Part shown: piece after piece, positions 21,087 to 32,929 of the stretch | Layout: the number at the start of each line of letters is the position of its first letter | How positions within the stretch are numbered: the first letter of the stretch is position 1 | NCBI RefSeq assembly: GCF_028453695.1 | Contig: NC_135776.1 | Location: forward strand, 10,796,663-10,860,662 | Length of the DNA stretch: 64,000 nt | Source: Augochlora pura | Taxonomy: Eukaryota > Arthropoda > Insecta > Hymenoptera > Halictidae | Direction of reading: 5' to 3' | The notes under the pieces: generated by a model | What the model saw: only the letters and a program-made list of their open reading frames with translations | Database searches by the model: none | What the model was told of the DNA's origin: nothing | Position numbers and translations under genes: made by a program

Positions 21087-21948
21087 GTATGTAGGGCAAC
21101 AAAGAAAAATAAACGAATACCATAAATTGCCATGGATGTATAACAAAATATTAGCTAGTGAGTTAAGGAACAAGATGCATACAATTTAATTTGATGTGAT
21201 TTTTTTTTTAAATTTTTTCTAAAATTCCAACTTTTGTCCAATTTCTCTTTCCTCTTTCAAATTCATAGCAATGTTGTAGCATTAAAGCAACTTACGATGA
21301 GGACACGTGTATATGGGAATCAAAACCTCGCCATTAATAGCGTTGTTAAACAAATACTCGTTCATTTGCGTTCTGATAAAAAAATAGACTATTCCGAATT
21401 CTAAAACTGCTGAACACAAATTCCCCTTTAATCAATATTCAATCAATGTACAGTAGTCATAACTACAACTACATGAGATAATGTCAAATAAGATGTGACA
21501 TTGGTCCAATTCTTGTTTATGGAATTTTGGTAAATATAGTGATATAAAATAGTTCCAGCAGTCAACATTAGTAAACAGCGCGAATAGAATTGAATTCATC
21601 TTACGAAAATAAAGAAATGTCCTTGCGGGGTCAATTTCTTCATCTAAATTACTACAACCAAATAACTTACTGTTACACATCAATATCGTACTCAACTGCT
21701 CCTTACAATATTCTGAGTCTAAAGAAAGAGTCTGCAAGACTACCGACGACGTACTCCAGCAGACGTAGGACGGAACGCTCTTCTTCTTTTTCATTATATT
21801 AAAGCCCCATGCATTTTATACTGAAATTAAATAAATAAAATTGGAAAGGAATATTTGGAATTGTGTTCAACATTCGCATATACTATACATTAACAATTTG
21901 GCACCGCAAGATTGTACACAATAAAATTCTTTCCTGAAATGTTCACAG

Positions 21949-22474
21949 ACAGAACCCATTACTTTAAACTTGTTTAATCTGGAGTCGGCGACATGGAAAA
22001 TACTAAGAGCGAAGCAAGTTCCACTGTTTACGACAAAAAAATTGAAAGACATGTTCAATATAATGCTGGATTGCTCCAAGAAGTTAGAAGAACATTTGGA
22101 ACATACGGTCTCAAAAAATCAAGTAATTGAAGTTCGTGAGATGGCTGCGAAATACGCGACTGACGTGATCAGCAGCTGCATATTCGGAATTGACACAAAC
22201 ACTATATATTCGGACGACAACGTGTTCTTTCGTATAAGCAAACGAGTCTACGACAAAGACTTTGAGATGACAATGCGATTTAGGCTGAGAGTGTTTCTAC
22301 CAAAATTTTACGATTTACTTGGATTCGTTTGGCCGGAAAGAAGGTTCGCCTCCTTCTTCACAAAGCTTGTTACAGACATGATAAACTATAGGAAAAAGAA
22401 CAACGTCTATAGATCTGACTTCCTTCAACATTTCATGGAAATTAAGGAGTCTTTGAAAAATCAGAGCGAAATCG
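21949..22474 (+). pseudogene. P450 exon 2 (helices C to H)
   Basis: It opens after acceptor TTCACAG with TEPITLNLFNLESATWKILR; the WxxxR pair contacts the haem propionate. VPLFTTKKLKDMF follows, the usual block after helix C in CYP3-clan enzymes. It runs to NQSEI and donor GTAAGT at 22475. The length is 526 nt, leaving phase 1. Confidence 0.92.
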
Positions 22475-22750
22475 GTAAGTTCTGCAGAAAAATATACTTG
22501 CAAAATTAATATATGACGTGTGTAGTTTCATGGAAATACGAGGGTAAACCCAAAATTATCTGTAACCTGACTGTAGAATTTGTTTGAATCACCTTTCGGA
22601 AAATACAAATGATTATTCTCCGATATAATGGCTAATTTTACAATACACTTTGTGAGTATATTAACAAACTTTCTTATTCCAACATTGATAAATGTTATTG
22701 CTGACCTCCGAACCACGAATGGTCTGCACTGCTAGATTAGCCGTGAATAC

Positions 22751-22886
22751 ACAGGGTGATCCGTAATTATACATACTCCGGGAAATGGGGGGTTCCTGAA
22801 GCCATTTCTTTAAGGAAAAGGTTACTTGAAATGGCCTCAGGAACCCCCCATTTCTCGGAGTATGTATAATAACGGATCAGCCTGTA
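22751..22886. mobile_element. Family A foldback (two termini joined) in P450 intron 2
   Basis: Two family A termini of about 57 bases lie in inverted orientation around a spacer of about 20 bases: CAGGGTGATCCGTAATTATA and the inverse of CAGGCTGATCCGTTATTATA, each followed by CATACTCC and the CCCCCC-bearing block. The transcript would form a long, nearly perfect hairpin. The element's interior is gone. Confidence 0.85.
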
Positions 22887-23154
22887 TAACACTAATTTCG
22901 CGCCACTGGACTATCGCTACTTTATTTCTCTGAAAAAATCTTTACGATAACGAAAATTTACACCTGACGAAGAGTAGAAAAGAAGTGGTGCCTCGTGGCT
23001 CGATGTTTGGAAAAAGGATATTTTTATAACAGAAAATGCCAGTAATAACAATGATGAGTGATATTTAAACAAAACAATGCTATCAACTTAGTAGTTTCTC
23101 CTTATAAGTTCGCAGTCAGAATCCGGGCTGGTTCGATTATAAGTTCGAGTCTGC

Positions 23155-23483
23155 TTAACCACTTCGGTACGGCGCGCATCGGCCACGAAATTGTGCCCAC
23201 AGCCGGCACTCACCATTCGCATGCTACTTCGTGCATCGACAGTGAATCCGTTTTGCTCTTTTACAGATCTTTGACGAGAAAAGCTTATTTATGTGTATTT
23301 CTGGACGTAAACACTGCAATTGTAGAGATAAGGCAAAAGTTCTTGGCAGTCGACTATAGTCGACTATAGTCGATGCTCGGCCGTGTGCGTTCATATCACG
23401 GCCGTCGACTATAGTCGACACTCGGCTGTGCGTGTTCATCTGTGGCCGTCGACTATAGTCGACGCTCGTACCGAAGTGGTTAA
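23155..23483. mobile_element. TTAA-flanked piggyBac-type MITE with CTATAG palindromes, P450 intron 2
   Basis: TTAA flanks both ends (23155-23158 and 23480-23483). Inverted termini: CCACTTCGGTACGGCGCG on the left and, inverted, CCACTTCGGTACGAGCG on the right. Three 16-bp palindromes GTCGACTATAGTCGAC sit at 23349, 23404 and 23448 in the right third, the first with a partial overlapping copy, inside repeats containing CTCGGC and GTGTTCATC. There is no transposase. The design parallels 2901-3241. Confidence 0.85.
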
Positions 23484-24130
23484 AAGTGTTGCTCTTACTT
23501 AACTGGTAAAAGTTCAGAATCAATTTAAACCTGACAATTTCTATTTAACACATTTGACGCCCAGCGTGAATCGGTCAAGATTGTTATCGGGCCCAAATCC
23601 GATAATCGGAACGCGTAGGATAACGTTATATTTTATATATTAAATATAAATTAACATATAATAAATATAATAGTGTGTAAATTTTTAATATTTTATTTCG
23701 TATATTTTATATTTGCCGGTGCTTATTCCATTGAATTCCTGTGTTACGAATGGGATTTTCATAAATTAAATAAATAAAATAAATAAAATCGTATTTAACT
23801 TGAACAAGAAGGGCGTCACCCATAGTTGAGTGACGGGACCCCTACAGAAGCATACCTGTTACCCAGATATGGGCGACGCGGCGACGAACATGTTAAAGTT
23901 TCAATTATGGCCAGTATTACCAGGGAAAAGATGGCGAAGTGATATGTCCCAAAAGCTGACACACGCATCGCCATGCAACTGTTACGTATTCCCTTCATTA
24001 TATCAACTTCAGTTTGATAATGATTGCGGGACATGGAGCACGGGAAGGGCACAAACATCCTTCTCGCGCTATTAATAGCTTGGCAACACACTTACGATAA
24101 ACCACTAATATGAAATGATCGTTTTTCCAG

Positions 24131-24352
24131 AGTTCACGGACAAAATGATTATGGCTCAAACTGCCGCGTACTTTGGGAGCGGTTTGGATACAGTTTCCCA
24201 AACTATAAACTGGGCTTTTCTTGAGTTAGCACAGAACACCGACATTCAAGATAAGTTACGTCAAGAAATTAAGGAATATATGAAAAAATACAACGGTGAA
24301 ATCACCTATGAAATTGTAAAAGAGATGCCGTACATGGATAAAGTGTTTAAAG
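24131..24352 (+). pseudogene. P450 exon 3 (I helix)
   Basis: The exon begins after TTTTTCCAG. It encodes the oxygen-activating I helix, AAYFGSGLDTVSQTINWAF, with the conserved Gly, acid and Thr present. It ends MDKVFK before GTAAAT. It is 222 nt, against 221 in the frameshifted paralogous exon at 347-567, with the same flanking phases. Confidence 0.93.
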
Positions 24353-24946
24353 GTAAATATGAATATGTTATGCACTGGCGGGGAAGGAAGGGGAGGGGGG
24401 GGGGGGGAGAGAGGTTAAAAATATTCATACACTTAAGATGTAGAAATAAATGAAAGCAACAATATTTTCTGTATTATTAACTATATTCAAGCATATGTAG
24501 CTACATATAACGCGCCTAATAGCAAATGTGTGAAAAAACGAAACAGAAGTTGGTGACGACTCACCTAATATGATCATCTTGAATATCTCGTTTATAGTTT
24601 ACAATTGGGAAAAATGTCAAAGACAAACATTATTTTGTTTGAAAAGGCAATTACTGGGATGGTATATAAATATGTCTCAATGCTATATTTTTCGGTAACG
24701 TAATACTTACGTATATTATCTCAGATAATGTAAGAGGAGGAGCGACGAAGTCCATAAATTAGCTCGAATCCCATACAGTTTTAACTCACCTGAATAAAAT
24801 TTTAGATCTGTTTCTTTTACATCTAATAGAATACTGACGGTACATAGAAAGGAATTGATTAAATAATAGACATTATACGTATAATGTATAAGCTAGTAAA
24901 ACTATCGATAAGCTTAATATACACAACAATTTTATCGTTTCTGCAG

Positions 24947-25198
24947 AAACACTAAGGAAATATCCAGTAGGGCCGTTAGTAAATCGATAAGCAACTTCTG
25001 ATTACTATTTCGAAAGTTTGAAACTCACTATACCAAAATCAACCGAGGTATGGATTCCAACATACGATCTGCACAGGGATTGTGACATTTATCCAAATCC
25101 AACAAAATTCGATCCTGAAAGATTCAGCAAAGAAGCTGTAGCAGCTCGAAGTCCTATGCACTATCTACCTTTCGGCCTCGGACCAAGACATTGCATTG
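24947..25198 (+). pseudogene. P450 exon 4 (K helix to haem loop), contains TAA
   Basis: It begins after TTTCTGCAG. ETLRKYPVGPLVNR is followed by TAA (24988-24990) and then ATSDYYFESLKLTIPKSTEV, with the frame kept on both sides. The meander FDPERF and the haem loop FGLGPRHCIG close the exon, and the donor is GTATGT at 25199. The stop replaces a residue that varies in the family. Confidence 0.93.
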
Positions 25199-25679
25199 GT
25201 ATGTTTCTGAATATTGCAACTACATTTCTAGAAAAATGTCTGCTTGCTGCGGCTCCATTAAAAGGAAACACGCGATTCAATTAAACAAACTAAAAATACG
25301 TATTAACGCTATTCTGTCCGGCTTCGCCACAGTGGTGTAATGCCCAAAGTATCGCTTTACAGTTGACGTATATGTAATAAGACAAAGAAATTTTACATAT
25401 TATTTACATATGTATATGTTCAAATTTCATGAAAATAGGTGGACAGAATTGAAAACTCATGAGAACTAACGATGAGATTAGTAAAACTTGACAATTTATA
25501 ATTTCTCGACAATTTTTCCCGATAAGCGTTATCCAATCTTTCCCCTAAGTGTTAATAATATTACAACTACAGCAAAACCTTAGTTATGCGAACAAATAAG
25601 CAAAACATGAACGTACAGATATAATAAAATAATAAAATACTTGGATACAGGGTTAAATTAAATCTTTGATCTATATATA

Positions 25680-25905
25680 GATATAACGGATGTGGAAAGT
25701 ATTCGTACACCTTTTAATACGAAATAACATTTTTATAGACTTACCAAATAATCTAAAATTTATTGAAATGTGAGAGAAATTAGTTTATTAGACCTTGGCT
25801 AAGATATTATTTTAAAAAATTGCAAATTGTTGGCATGACAATAGAGTTCCGTACGGACACTTTTTCAACGTTTTATAAAGTCTATCTTCGTACGTTGCAC
25901 TATTG
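25680..25905. mobile_element. Possible Tc1/mariner end fragment in P450 intron 4
   Basis: GATGTGGAAAGTATTCGTACACC near 25690 and CCGTACGGACACTTTTTCAAC near 25850 look like facing, diverged termini of a Tc1-type element. No transposase is readable. This rests on style alone. Confidence 0.3.
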
Positions 25906-26455
25906 GCTCATTCACAATTAACAAATGCTCATATTGAAACAATTAAGAAATGATGATTTTTCAACTTTTTTAAAATATACTCATTCTTAAAAGCAAAAGT
26001 TGTGTTTGGAAATTCTTTTTTAGGACGATACTGTTTCAGAATACTGTTTAGTATTTGTTCAAAAATAAATTAAATGCTCAGTGTCCAGACATGTGAAACT
26101 ACAGAGTCATTCAAATTAAGTGTCATATCTTTCAATAGATGACACTGCTGAACGGTTCGATTACTATTTGCCATATTTCACAGTCGTCATCATTAATTAT
26201 AAACAAATCATCATGGAACGCTACCGCCTGCAACATCATGAGCAAATTGTTTGAAATTATTATAAACATTCAAGTTCTGTTCAAATTTGTTAAGTGTAAT
26301 TTAAAATAATATACTACGATAACATTATTTACCTTGATGATTTCATAAAATTAACAAAATATTTGCAGTTACTGCCGCAAAGCATTATCCATTTCGCTAT
26401 CTAGAAATTACCTTTCAGGAAGTAGATATTTATTGTTCAAATACGTTTTCAACAG

Positions 26456-26622
26456 GAGCCCGTCTCGCTATTTTTAAAGTGAAACTCTGTCTGCTGAAAA
26501 TAATTCAACGCTACAAACTGGACGTCTGTGAACAAACTAAATTTCCAATCGAATATGATCCCGGCTCGATTCACTTGGCGTATATGGGACCACTATACTT
26601 AAAGTTTACAGAAATTAAATAA
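26456..26622 (+). pseudogene. P450 exon 5 (C-terminus)
   Basis: It is found after acceptor TTTTCAACAG. It completes Gly446 and reads ARLAIFKVKLCLLKIIQRYK, the L helix after the haem loop, ending YMGPLYLKFTEIK and TAA at 26620-26622. Reading exon 4 straight through its donor instead gives a false short tail, so this exon is needed. Confidence 0.9.
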
Positions 26623-26634
26623 GGATACGATAGC

Positions 26635-26640
26635 AATAAA
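26635..26640 (+). promoter_or_regulatory. Polyadenylation signal of the P450 gene
   Basis: AATAAA lies 13 bases after the P450 stop codon, a plausible distance for a short 3' UTR, although in DNA this AT-rich it can also occur by chance. Confidence 0.5.
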
Positions 26641-29600
26641 AAGTGATATACTATTTTGGTACATAAATAAATTAAAATATGTTAAAATAAATTATATTCA
26701 TTATATTATGATTAAATTCTGTTTTTGAATTATTACTTCCAATATCTATCTTCTGGATTGAACTTGTGATTTATCTTATGGGTTTACAAGTGATTCAGTT
26801 TAAGTTAGTGATTGTAACAGCCTCTATGAATAAGAACAACGCTTTTGTGGAGTATTAGATTACAGATTTTACGTTTTTATAGCAGAAGTGTGTAGGTGAA
26901 AACAAAATGCAGAACAGTAGAAATATTAAAGGAATTGTAGAATATTATTATAGTATTCATATTTCATTGAAATCGTTGAAACAAGAAATACATTTTCATT
27001 CTACCTCGACTTTCTACAATCGATACAAATTATTCTCCATAAAAATCCGCAGCCTAGTTATTAAATTGGTGAAATAAGAAAGTATATACGATGGTTGTCT
27101 TTACGCGAGACCGAAGCTATTTGAGCTTATACTCGCGATGTTGAGACAACGGTAATACGACTACGAAGGGTTGTAAGCCTGGTCAAATGCCGCGTGGGGG
27201 TTGAGGACCACTTCTTGACTATCTGTCGACCGTAAGTAATTTTAATATTTGATTTAGTTAAGGTGCACATAGGAACAACATAAAATTAAAGACTGGAGAG
27301 CTAACACTCATATTATAACTAATCATAATTTTCAGTTTACTAAGTATTTTTGTAAAACAGTAATGATTAAAGAATGTTGTAAACAAAAAAAGATATTAAT
27401 TCCTTGTTTGCGTAGAATAAAAAGCTGCAAATAAAAATGTAGGTGTCGCGATCAATGATAAAAAATAAATAAAACAGTTGTATTCTTTCATATTTGCAGA
27501 ATTGGCGTTCTAATTGAAATTGCATAATATGCCCGTAGTCTTCAAAGAACAATAATTTATTTCAATAACATATCATACAACTTATTATACAAATGCGTTA
27601 ATTACTGTAATACTTACATTATCGCCTTATGTAAAGATATCTCATTTCGATCCTGGAAAATTTACTAAATTGTATCTTTTATAATCAATAGCGAATTGAA
27701 CTGAACCCAAAATGATCGATTTTGCATACTTGTACAGCCATCTAGTGGTTCTATGTTACACGTACTGCCATCTATGGCACCGCTCATTAAACTACGGCTG
27801 TGAACTGGGTACGTATTCATAACACAACGCGTTAATCTGTCGAAACGCTGGTAATTTGTCCACCTACGCTATAAACAATTAAAATTTACGCTAAGTAAAA
27901 AAATATACGCTTTAGTATAAAAAGTAAAAATTTACTTACTCATGATGGTACTAGGAAAAGCACAGAACATTAACTGAACAATCTTTTCATAGCAACATGT
28001 TCAAATCTCTGTTATAATACTTGCGCGAGCAAAATTAAATCGATAAGGTATTATACATATTCTTTATGGAAACGATACAATAATAGCAACAATGTGTTTG
28101 TTCAATGTTTCTTGAATTACTGTGCTCTACTAACGTTATCTTAAAAAATGAAATCTTTAAACATATACAGATAATAAACGAGATCTTTTTAAAATTATAT
28201 TTCTATATTTATCATTTGCTTTAAAGAACTTTTGCAGAGAAATAGTACACATAACTATAAAAATATCATATGAAGTGAGTTCTAGAAATTACTTGTATAT
28301 TCATTGCCAATTTGTTAATTTGCATTTAGAGTTTAAATTATATTCATTAATACACTGTGCCAGTTGTATTAATGTGTTGATTAATAGATAAATTTACAAT
28401 ATTTAGTTATGTGGCGACATCTAATGTGCGATTTCTGATAAACGTTTTCAATTATCGACGCAGCCTAGAATAGACAGGTACGAATGTGGTATAAGAGTGG
28501 ACTGAATGTCCAATGTATTATACCAGACGAGGTATAGGAATAGACTGTATATCCAATATATTACCACAGACAAAGTATAGAGTGGTTCGCATTACGAAGA
28601 AATTATTTATGAGAACAGGATGTATGAAGTTTAATGTTTTTAATAATATTTTGATCGATATGATTTCAGCGATAATTTATTGTACCGACATTGTTTATGT
28701 ACCGACAAATTGAAATTACTAATAAATGTTCACGTCGTTCCTCGTTTGACCAACAAATGTTATTTCAGTTGGCTCATATATATCTACTATATTACCAGTA
28801 ACAATTGCTCAATTGTTTATTAAAATCATTACCCTTTATATCGTACTTCTGCAATACATGTTTCACAAAAATACTATTTCCAACATTTAACTCTTCGTGC
28901 TATTTATAGTTATTGCTTGCATATAATATTTAGTAGTTATGAAATGAAGTATACAAATGAAATGTAGTATACAAAATGCTCGATCCTTGCTAGGAAGTTT
29001 AAATTTCTGAAACGTCACTAACACGGAATGCGATATAAACTTAAGAACCATCAGTTGGAATCTTTAGCTACGAATTTCAATGTTTTATCACTGCAGAGAA
29101 CGGCGCTGTATTCAATATGGTGCTCATTCAAGTTTAAAAAAAAACCGTATATTTTCATGAAAACAATGTTTGTTGGAAAGATTTCCGATTCAAAAAAATA
29201 TTGAAATGTTTTGAAAATATTTTCAAGTTTTCATTGGAATATACTACTATATTTTGTAATAGGAAACATGCTTTATGTTACATGATGAGATAAGGTATTA
29301 TTTTTTGAAAATATATCAAAGTAGAAGCCTCGGTAAGAATCTTCGAGATCAACAATTACTGTAATGTAATGTAGTATAATGAGAGTGTGTAGAGACAAAT
29401 GTTTGTAGAATGAGACGAATAAGTATGAATGTGTATGAGTGTTATTAAAAGAAAGCGAAAAGGATGAATATGTGTGAGAGAGATAGAGAGAGACCGGAAG
29501 AAGACGAGCGATTTGGAAAAAGAGGAGCGCATTGAATGTTGGACGATCGTAGAGGTTTGACGCTTTAAGAGATTCTGTGTAAATTTCCTGGTTTGGCGAA

Positions 29601-30415
29601 AGACCTGCTTTAATGTAATAGTTTATATCACAGTAATGGTATAATTTACTATGTTATCGTATAATTGGTAAAGAAGTATAATTATAGAATCAAATATACA
29701 GTTTATTATATGATTACATAATTGTTAAAGAAGTTTATTTACACAATTAATTGTATAATTTATTATATAATTATTTAATAAAATATAATATATTTATTAT
29801 ATAATTATCAAAGCAGTTTAATTATACAATTTATTAACCATACAATTAAACAAGATACATTTTCTATGTAAAGTTCGAAAACTTCTTAAACTTTGTCATA
29901 CTTTCCGAAAGAATGTAATTCGCCGCTTGTACCGTGTAGTTGATAGCGTTCTATAAAAGAAAATGATTGGCATTCTACGAAGAAAACGGCGTTGAACTTT
30001 ACCGAAGAAATCGCGACGATACGTGTCGTTAAAGGAACGGCCGTCTGCGGGTAAAATTGTTCCGCATTGTACAAAGGAAACGCTCATTGTTAATTCAGTT
30101 AGAAACGATTCGAGCGTTGGAGCTATATTTACGTAAAGAATACGTTAGGTCCGAGCGTAACGGAGACGTATCCCCGAATCAATATGGCGATTCCGAGAAG
30201 AGACAGAAATGCCTTGACACACAGTCCTTTATCAACTGAAATATTAATGTGTCATAGCTTGTCCGACAGATTCGATGCATGCGAACTGTTTTCTCGTGTC
30301 GCGGTGACATAGGTTTTCACCGGCTCTTGTCGTACGCGTGATTCATGCGGAATTAAAAGGGCACGGACCTCGTTGGCCGCCATTTTTACTGGTATTTTCT
30401 ATTATACAATTAACT
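26641..30415. other. AT-rich intergenic, nothing coding recognised
   Basis: No supported gene. It contains CTCF-like motifs (27737, 27768, 28411), a 45-base near-tandem pair around 28490-28570 (GAATGTCCAATGTATTA and TATATCCAATATATTA), and an AT-only repeat tract at 29610-29840 built on TATAATTTATTATATAATTA. Confidence 0.4.
27737..27748 (-). promoter_or_regulatory. CTCF-like motif
   Basis: The minus strand reads CCACTAGATGGC, an exact match to the CTCF core consensus CCASYAGRKGGC. A related GCCATCTATGGC follows at about 27766. More CTCF-like cores lie at 30815 (AGAGGTGGCGCCCTAG) and 30996 (TGTAGATGGCGCG). Binding is inference. Confidence 0.4.
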
Positions 30416-30421
30416 AAATTA

Positions 30422-30740
30422 ATTTTGCAGTGACTGTAGGAAAAAACGAGACGCGAATATATAGACAATATACAGAACGAGAAATAACTTTTATTAGATA
30501 TGATTGAAAAATGTTCATTAATCTCTTTGGTAGAAATAGTGTAAAATATAAATGATTGAAAGATGTCTTGTAACAGCGAAAAGCGCTATTATTAACGCTG
30601 TGAGAAAAGGGACAAAAACGAGACGCGATTATATTGAAAACAGGAAATAACATTTATTAAAAATTATTGAAGAATGGCTATTAATCTTTATAGTAAAAAT
30701 AGCGTAAAATATAAGTGATTGAACGGTGTCTTTTTCAATA
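30422..30740. repeat. Tandem duplication, period about 175 bp
   Basis: Two diverged units share AACGAGACGCGA, GAAATAAC, TTTATTA and GTGTAAAATATAA/GCGTAAAATATAA blocks in order, then GATTGAA and GTGTCTT or ATGTCTT. They are non-coding. Confidence 0.8.
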
Positions 30741-31059
30741 TCCATTATTTATCATATCCTTTCACCTCATATAATCGACTTTTTTGTACTCAGCAGTGCA
30801 AAATACTAACAAATAGAGGTGGCGCCCTAGTCATTCTCCACAGTGTAGTTTAGTTTCGTTTTCGTGGAAAATGACAGGTTTGTTTGAACCGTGTATCAGA
30901 AAGTTCGGAAACAGGTAAAAGGTTGAAATGTTACCCGAGTACAGAAGCCAGGTGTGTGTTCCGCATAGTTAGACCGATTAGGCGGAAGTTCGTCGTGTAG
31001 ATGGCGCGTGCACTTTCCCGTTTCCGGTGCCGAGGTACAGCATAGTTTTCGAGACTGCT

Positions 31060-31125
31060 ATGCTGGTTTCACGGGACTGCGAACCCAACAAATAAAATAT
31101 AGAATGAACCAACTGACTCTCTTTT

Positions 31126-31156
<31 letters not shown>

Positions 31157-31285
31157 GATCATACTAACAGAGGGAGACTATAGTATAGTCGCATTGTGTA
31201 AAGTAAATACTATATCGTGGGAAATAATTCTAGGGACAATTAGTTTATTCGTCGAGTAGGCTAATTATTGCACCGTACCTCCTAG
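31060..31285 (+). repeat. Dispersed repeat C, copy 1
   Basis: Matches 62590-62785 in inverted orientation: CACGGGACTGCGAACC, ACCAACTGAC, AACAGAGRGAGACTATAGTA, AAATACTATA and TAGGCTAATT occur in the same order. This copy contains a (TC)n run at 31126-31156. The type is unknown. Confidence 0.75.
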
Positions 31286-31424
31286 TATTACTTTACTAGG
31301 CGCCACTCAACTCTTTGCACTCGACAAAATAGTTATGGACGACCTATATGTACTATCTCCATTTTATACAACTTAATGCTGCAATTTATGCAGACGATGT
31401 GTTGGTCCGGTACATCACAATAAT

Positions 31425-31556
31425 AAGATGATACCACTGTCTATACTACACCGTCTATACTACACTGTCTGTACTACACTGTGTATATTACACTGTCTAT
31501 ATTACACTGTCCATATTACACTATCTATACTACACTGTGTGTACTATGGCGTGATG
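31425..31556. repeat. Minisatellite, unit TACACTGTCTATA
   Basis: Seven or more imperfect copies of a 16-base unit, CTGTCTATACTACAC and variants, in direct order. Confidence 0.9.
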
Positions 31557-31569
31557 GCGTGATCTGAGG

Positions 31570-32380
31570 TATGGTGCAGAGGGTATGTTGGTCCGGTGCG
31601 TTACATTGGATCCGATACATATTTATTTACAGGAGGCGCGGCGTCTGAATAAAACGATCGATCTTTCCCCAGAGATACTTTTGATGCTGTTACGGCTGCT
31701 CTTAATGCCTTATAACGGAATCGATATACATACGCGAAAGGAGTTTCATATCCGCGGAATGCAGCTTCCGCGTATATTGCGCCTGCAGTCAATTCTCCTA
31801 GATAATGCTTCGATCTCCTTTCAGAGAACGAAATTATTGCTTCGGAATTGTACGTACCGGTAAATCGACAGAATTCTGCGGTGATTTCGGTGAAATATTT
31901 ATGCCTCGATCGTAAAATTTAACGGAAAATTTAAAACGCCGCTGCGTGAAGATGACCCGCTTTGTACGACAATTCTGGTATCGTATGGAATTCGGGATTC
32001 TTGAAGATAGGAAATGAGGATTTAAAATTTTACTTGGACAGTTCAACCTCGCCTCCCTCGAGTTATGTTATGTTTATTCCTAATTGAAGTTTCTATTTTT
32101 AAATTTTAAATTTTCCATATTTTTATAGTGGTCAAATCAAATTTTACGGATATCTACTCGCATATTATTTATATAATTTATATTATAATATTATTATTAT
32201 TTATATCGATACCTTAAATAAGCTTGGTATTTATTCTACATTTATTCTTAATCTTTAGTTTTTAATCCTTTTAGTATTTAATTCAATTAAGAAATTTTGT
32301 TTGCTCTTTGTTCTGAATCTTGAGAAAGTTTCGCAAAATTGATTTAAAAACATTTAAAAAAAAACACTTTTACATTAGAG
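31570..32380. other. Unassigned
   Basis: Mixed sequence at first (open frame 31585-31863, no recognisable domain), then AT-rich. No gene is supported. Confidence 0.35.
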
Positions 32381-32389
32381 ATTAAATTT

Positions 32390-32640
32390 CATAAATAAAA
32401 CAAAGAAAGAATTAAATCGCTAATTGTAGTCTTGAAATATTTACATAATTACATTTTTATGATATTTACGTTACATAATTACGAAGTCTACAGATTGCTT
32501 AATTATATAATATGAATTCAGTCGCAAAAAGAAACAATTTTTGATGATTTTTGTAATATTCGCACTACACAATTACAAAATATACAGATTGATTAATTAT
32601 ATAATATGGATTCTGTTACAAAAAGAACAAAATTTTAATG
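32390..32640. repeat. Tandem duplication, period about 118 bp
   Basis: Two AT-rich units share CTACAGATTG / ATACAGATTG, then TTAATTATATAATATG and AAAAAGAA, with spacing near 118 bases. Confidence 0.7.
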
Positions 32641-32929
32641 ATTATTTAGACAGGGTGTATACGGGGTAAAGCAACTTTATCCTTGTTATGTCGTGGTGGA
32701 GCAGCTGCTACCAAAATGTTATTTCGACACGATAGAACGGAAGAGTTTTCCAAGAAAATGCGGGTTCTTGTTCAAAATCGGAGAATCTACTAACTCTTAA
32801 ACTTATTCATTTCGCTAAAGGTTGTTTCGCACAAATACAACAGTTGAAAGTGGACGCGTGTTTTTGGAGCTCGAATGTTTGTTGCTATATTTCTAATTCT
32901 GATATCTTCTTAATTCTAATCTTATTCCA

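Larger units (their letters stand above)
20751..26622 (+). pseudogene. Cytochrome P450, CYP3 clan (CYP6-like), five exons, one in-frame stop
   Basis: A complete P450 gene can be assembled from exons 20751-21086, 21949-22474, 24131-24352, 24947-25198 and 26456-26622. All junctions are GT/AG, all phases agree (0, 1, 1, 1), and the total is 501 codons, the usual size of the family. Visible motifs are an N-terminal ER anchor with the hinge GLPGPTP, helix C WKILR (128-132), I helix GSGLDT (303-308), K helix ETLR (362-365), FDPERF (416-421) and the haem loop FGLGPRHCIG with the Cys ligand at 444. The only lesion is TAA at codon 376 (24988-24990), between K helix and haem loop; translation would stop at 375 residues, without the haem ligand. 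CYP3-clan enzymes oxidise plant compounds, insecticides and cuticular or hormonal substrates at the ER with P450 reductase. The substrate cannot be inferred. It may be a recent pseudogene, a null allele or a base error. The exon at 347-567 is a close paralogue. Confidence 0.93.

Noticed and set aside
23125..23155. GGTTCGATTATAAGTTCGAGTC resembling a tRNA B box
   Set aside because: No acceptor or anticodon stem could be drawn; it is adjacent to a MITE.
25018..25284. Reading the P450 haem-loop exon straight to the stop at 25284
   Set aside because: The tail after CIG does not look like a P450; the GTATGT donor at 25199 and the exon at 26456 give the proper C-terminus in phase.
31425..31556. 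Possible CRISPR-like direct repeats
   Set aside because: Units are adjacent, imperfect and without unique spacers; an ordinary minisatellite in a eukaryotic genome.
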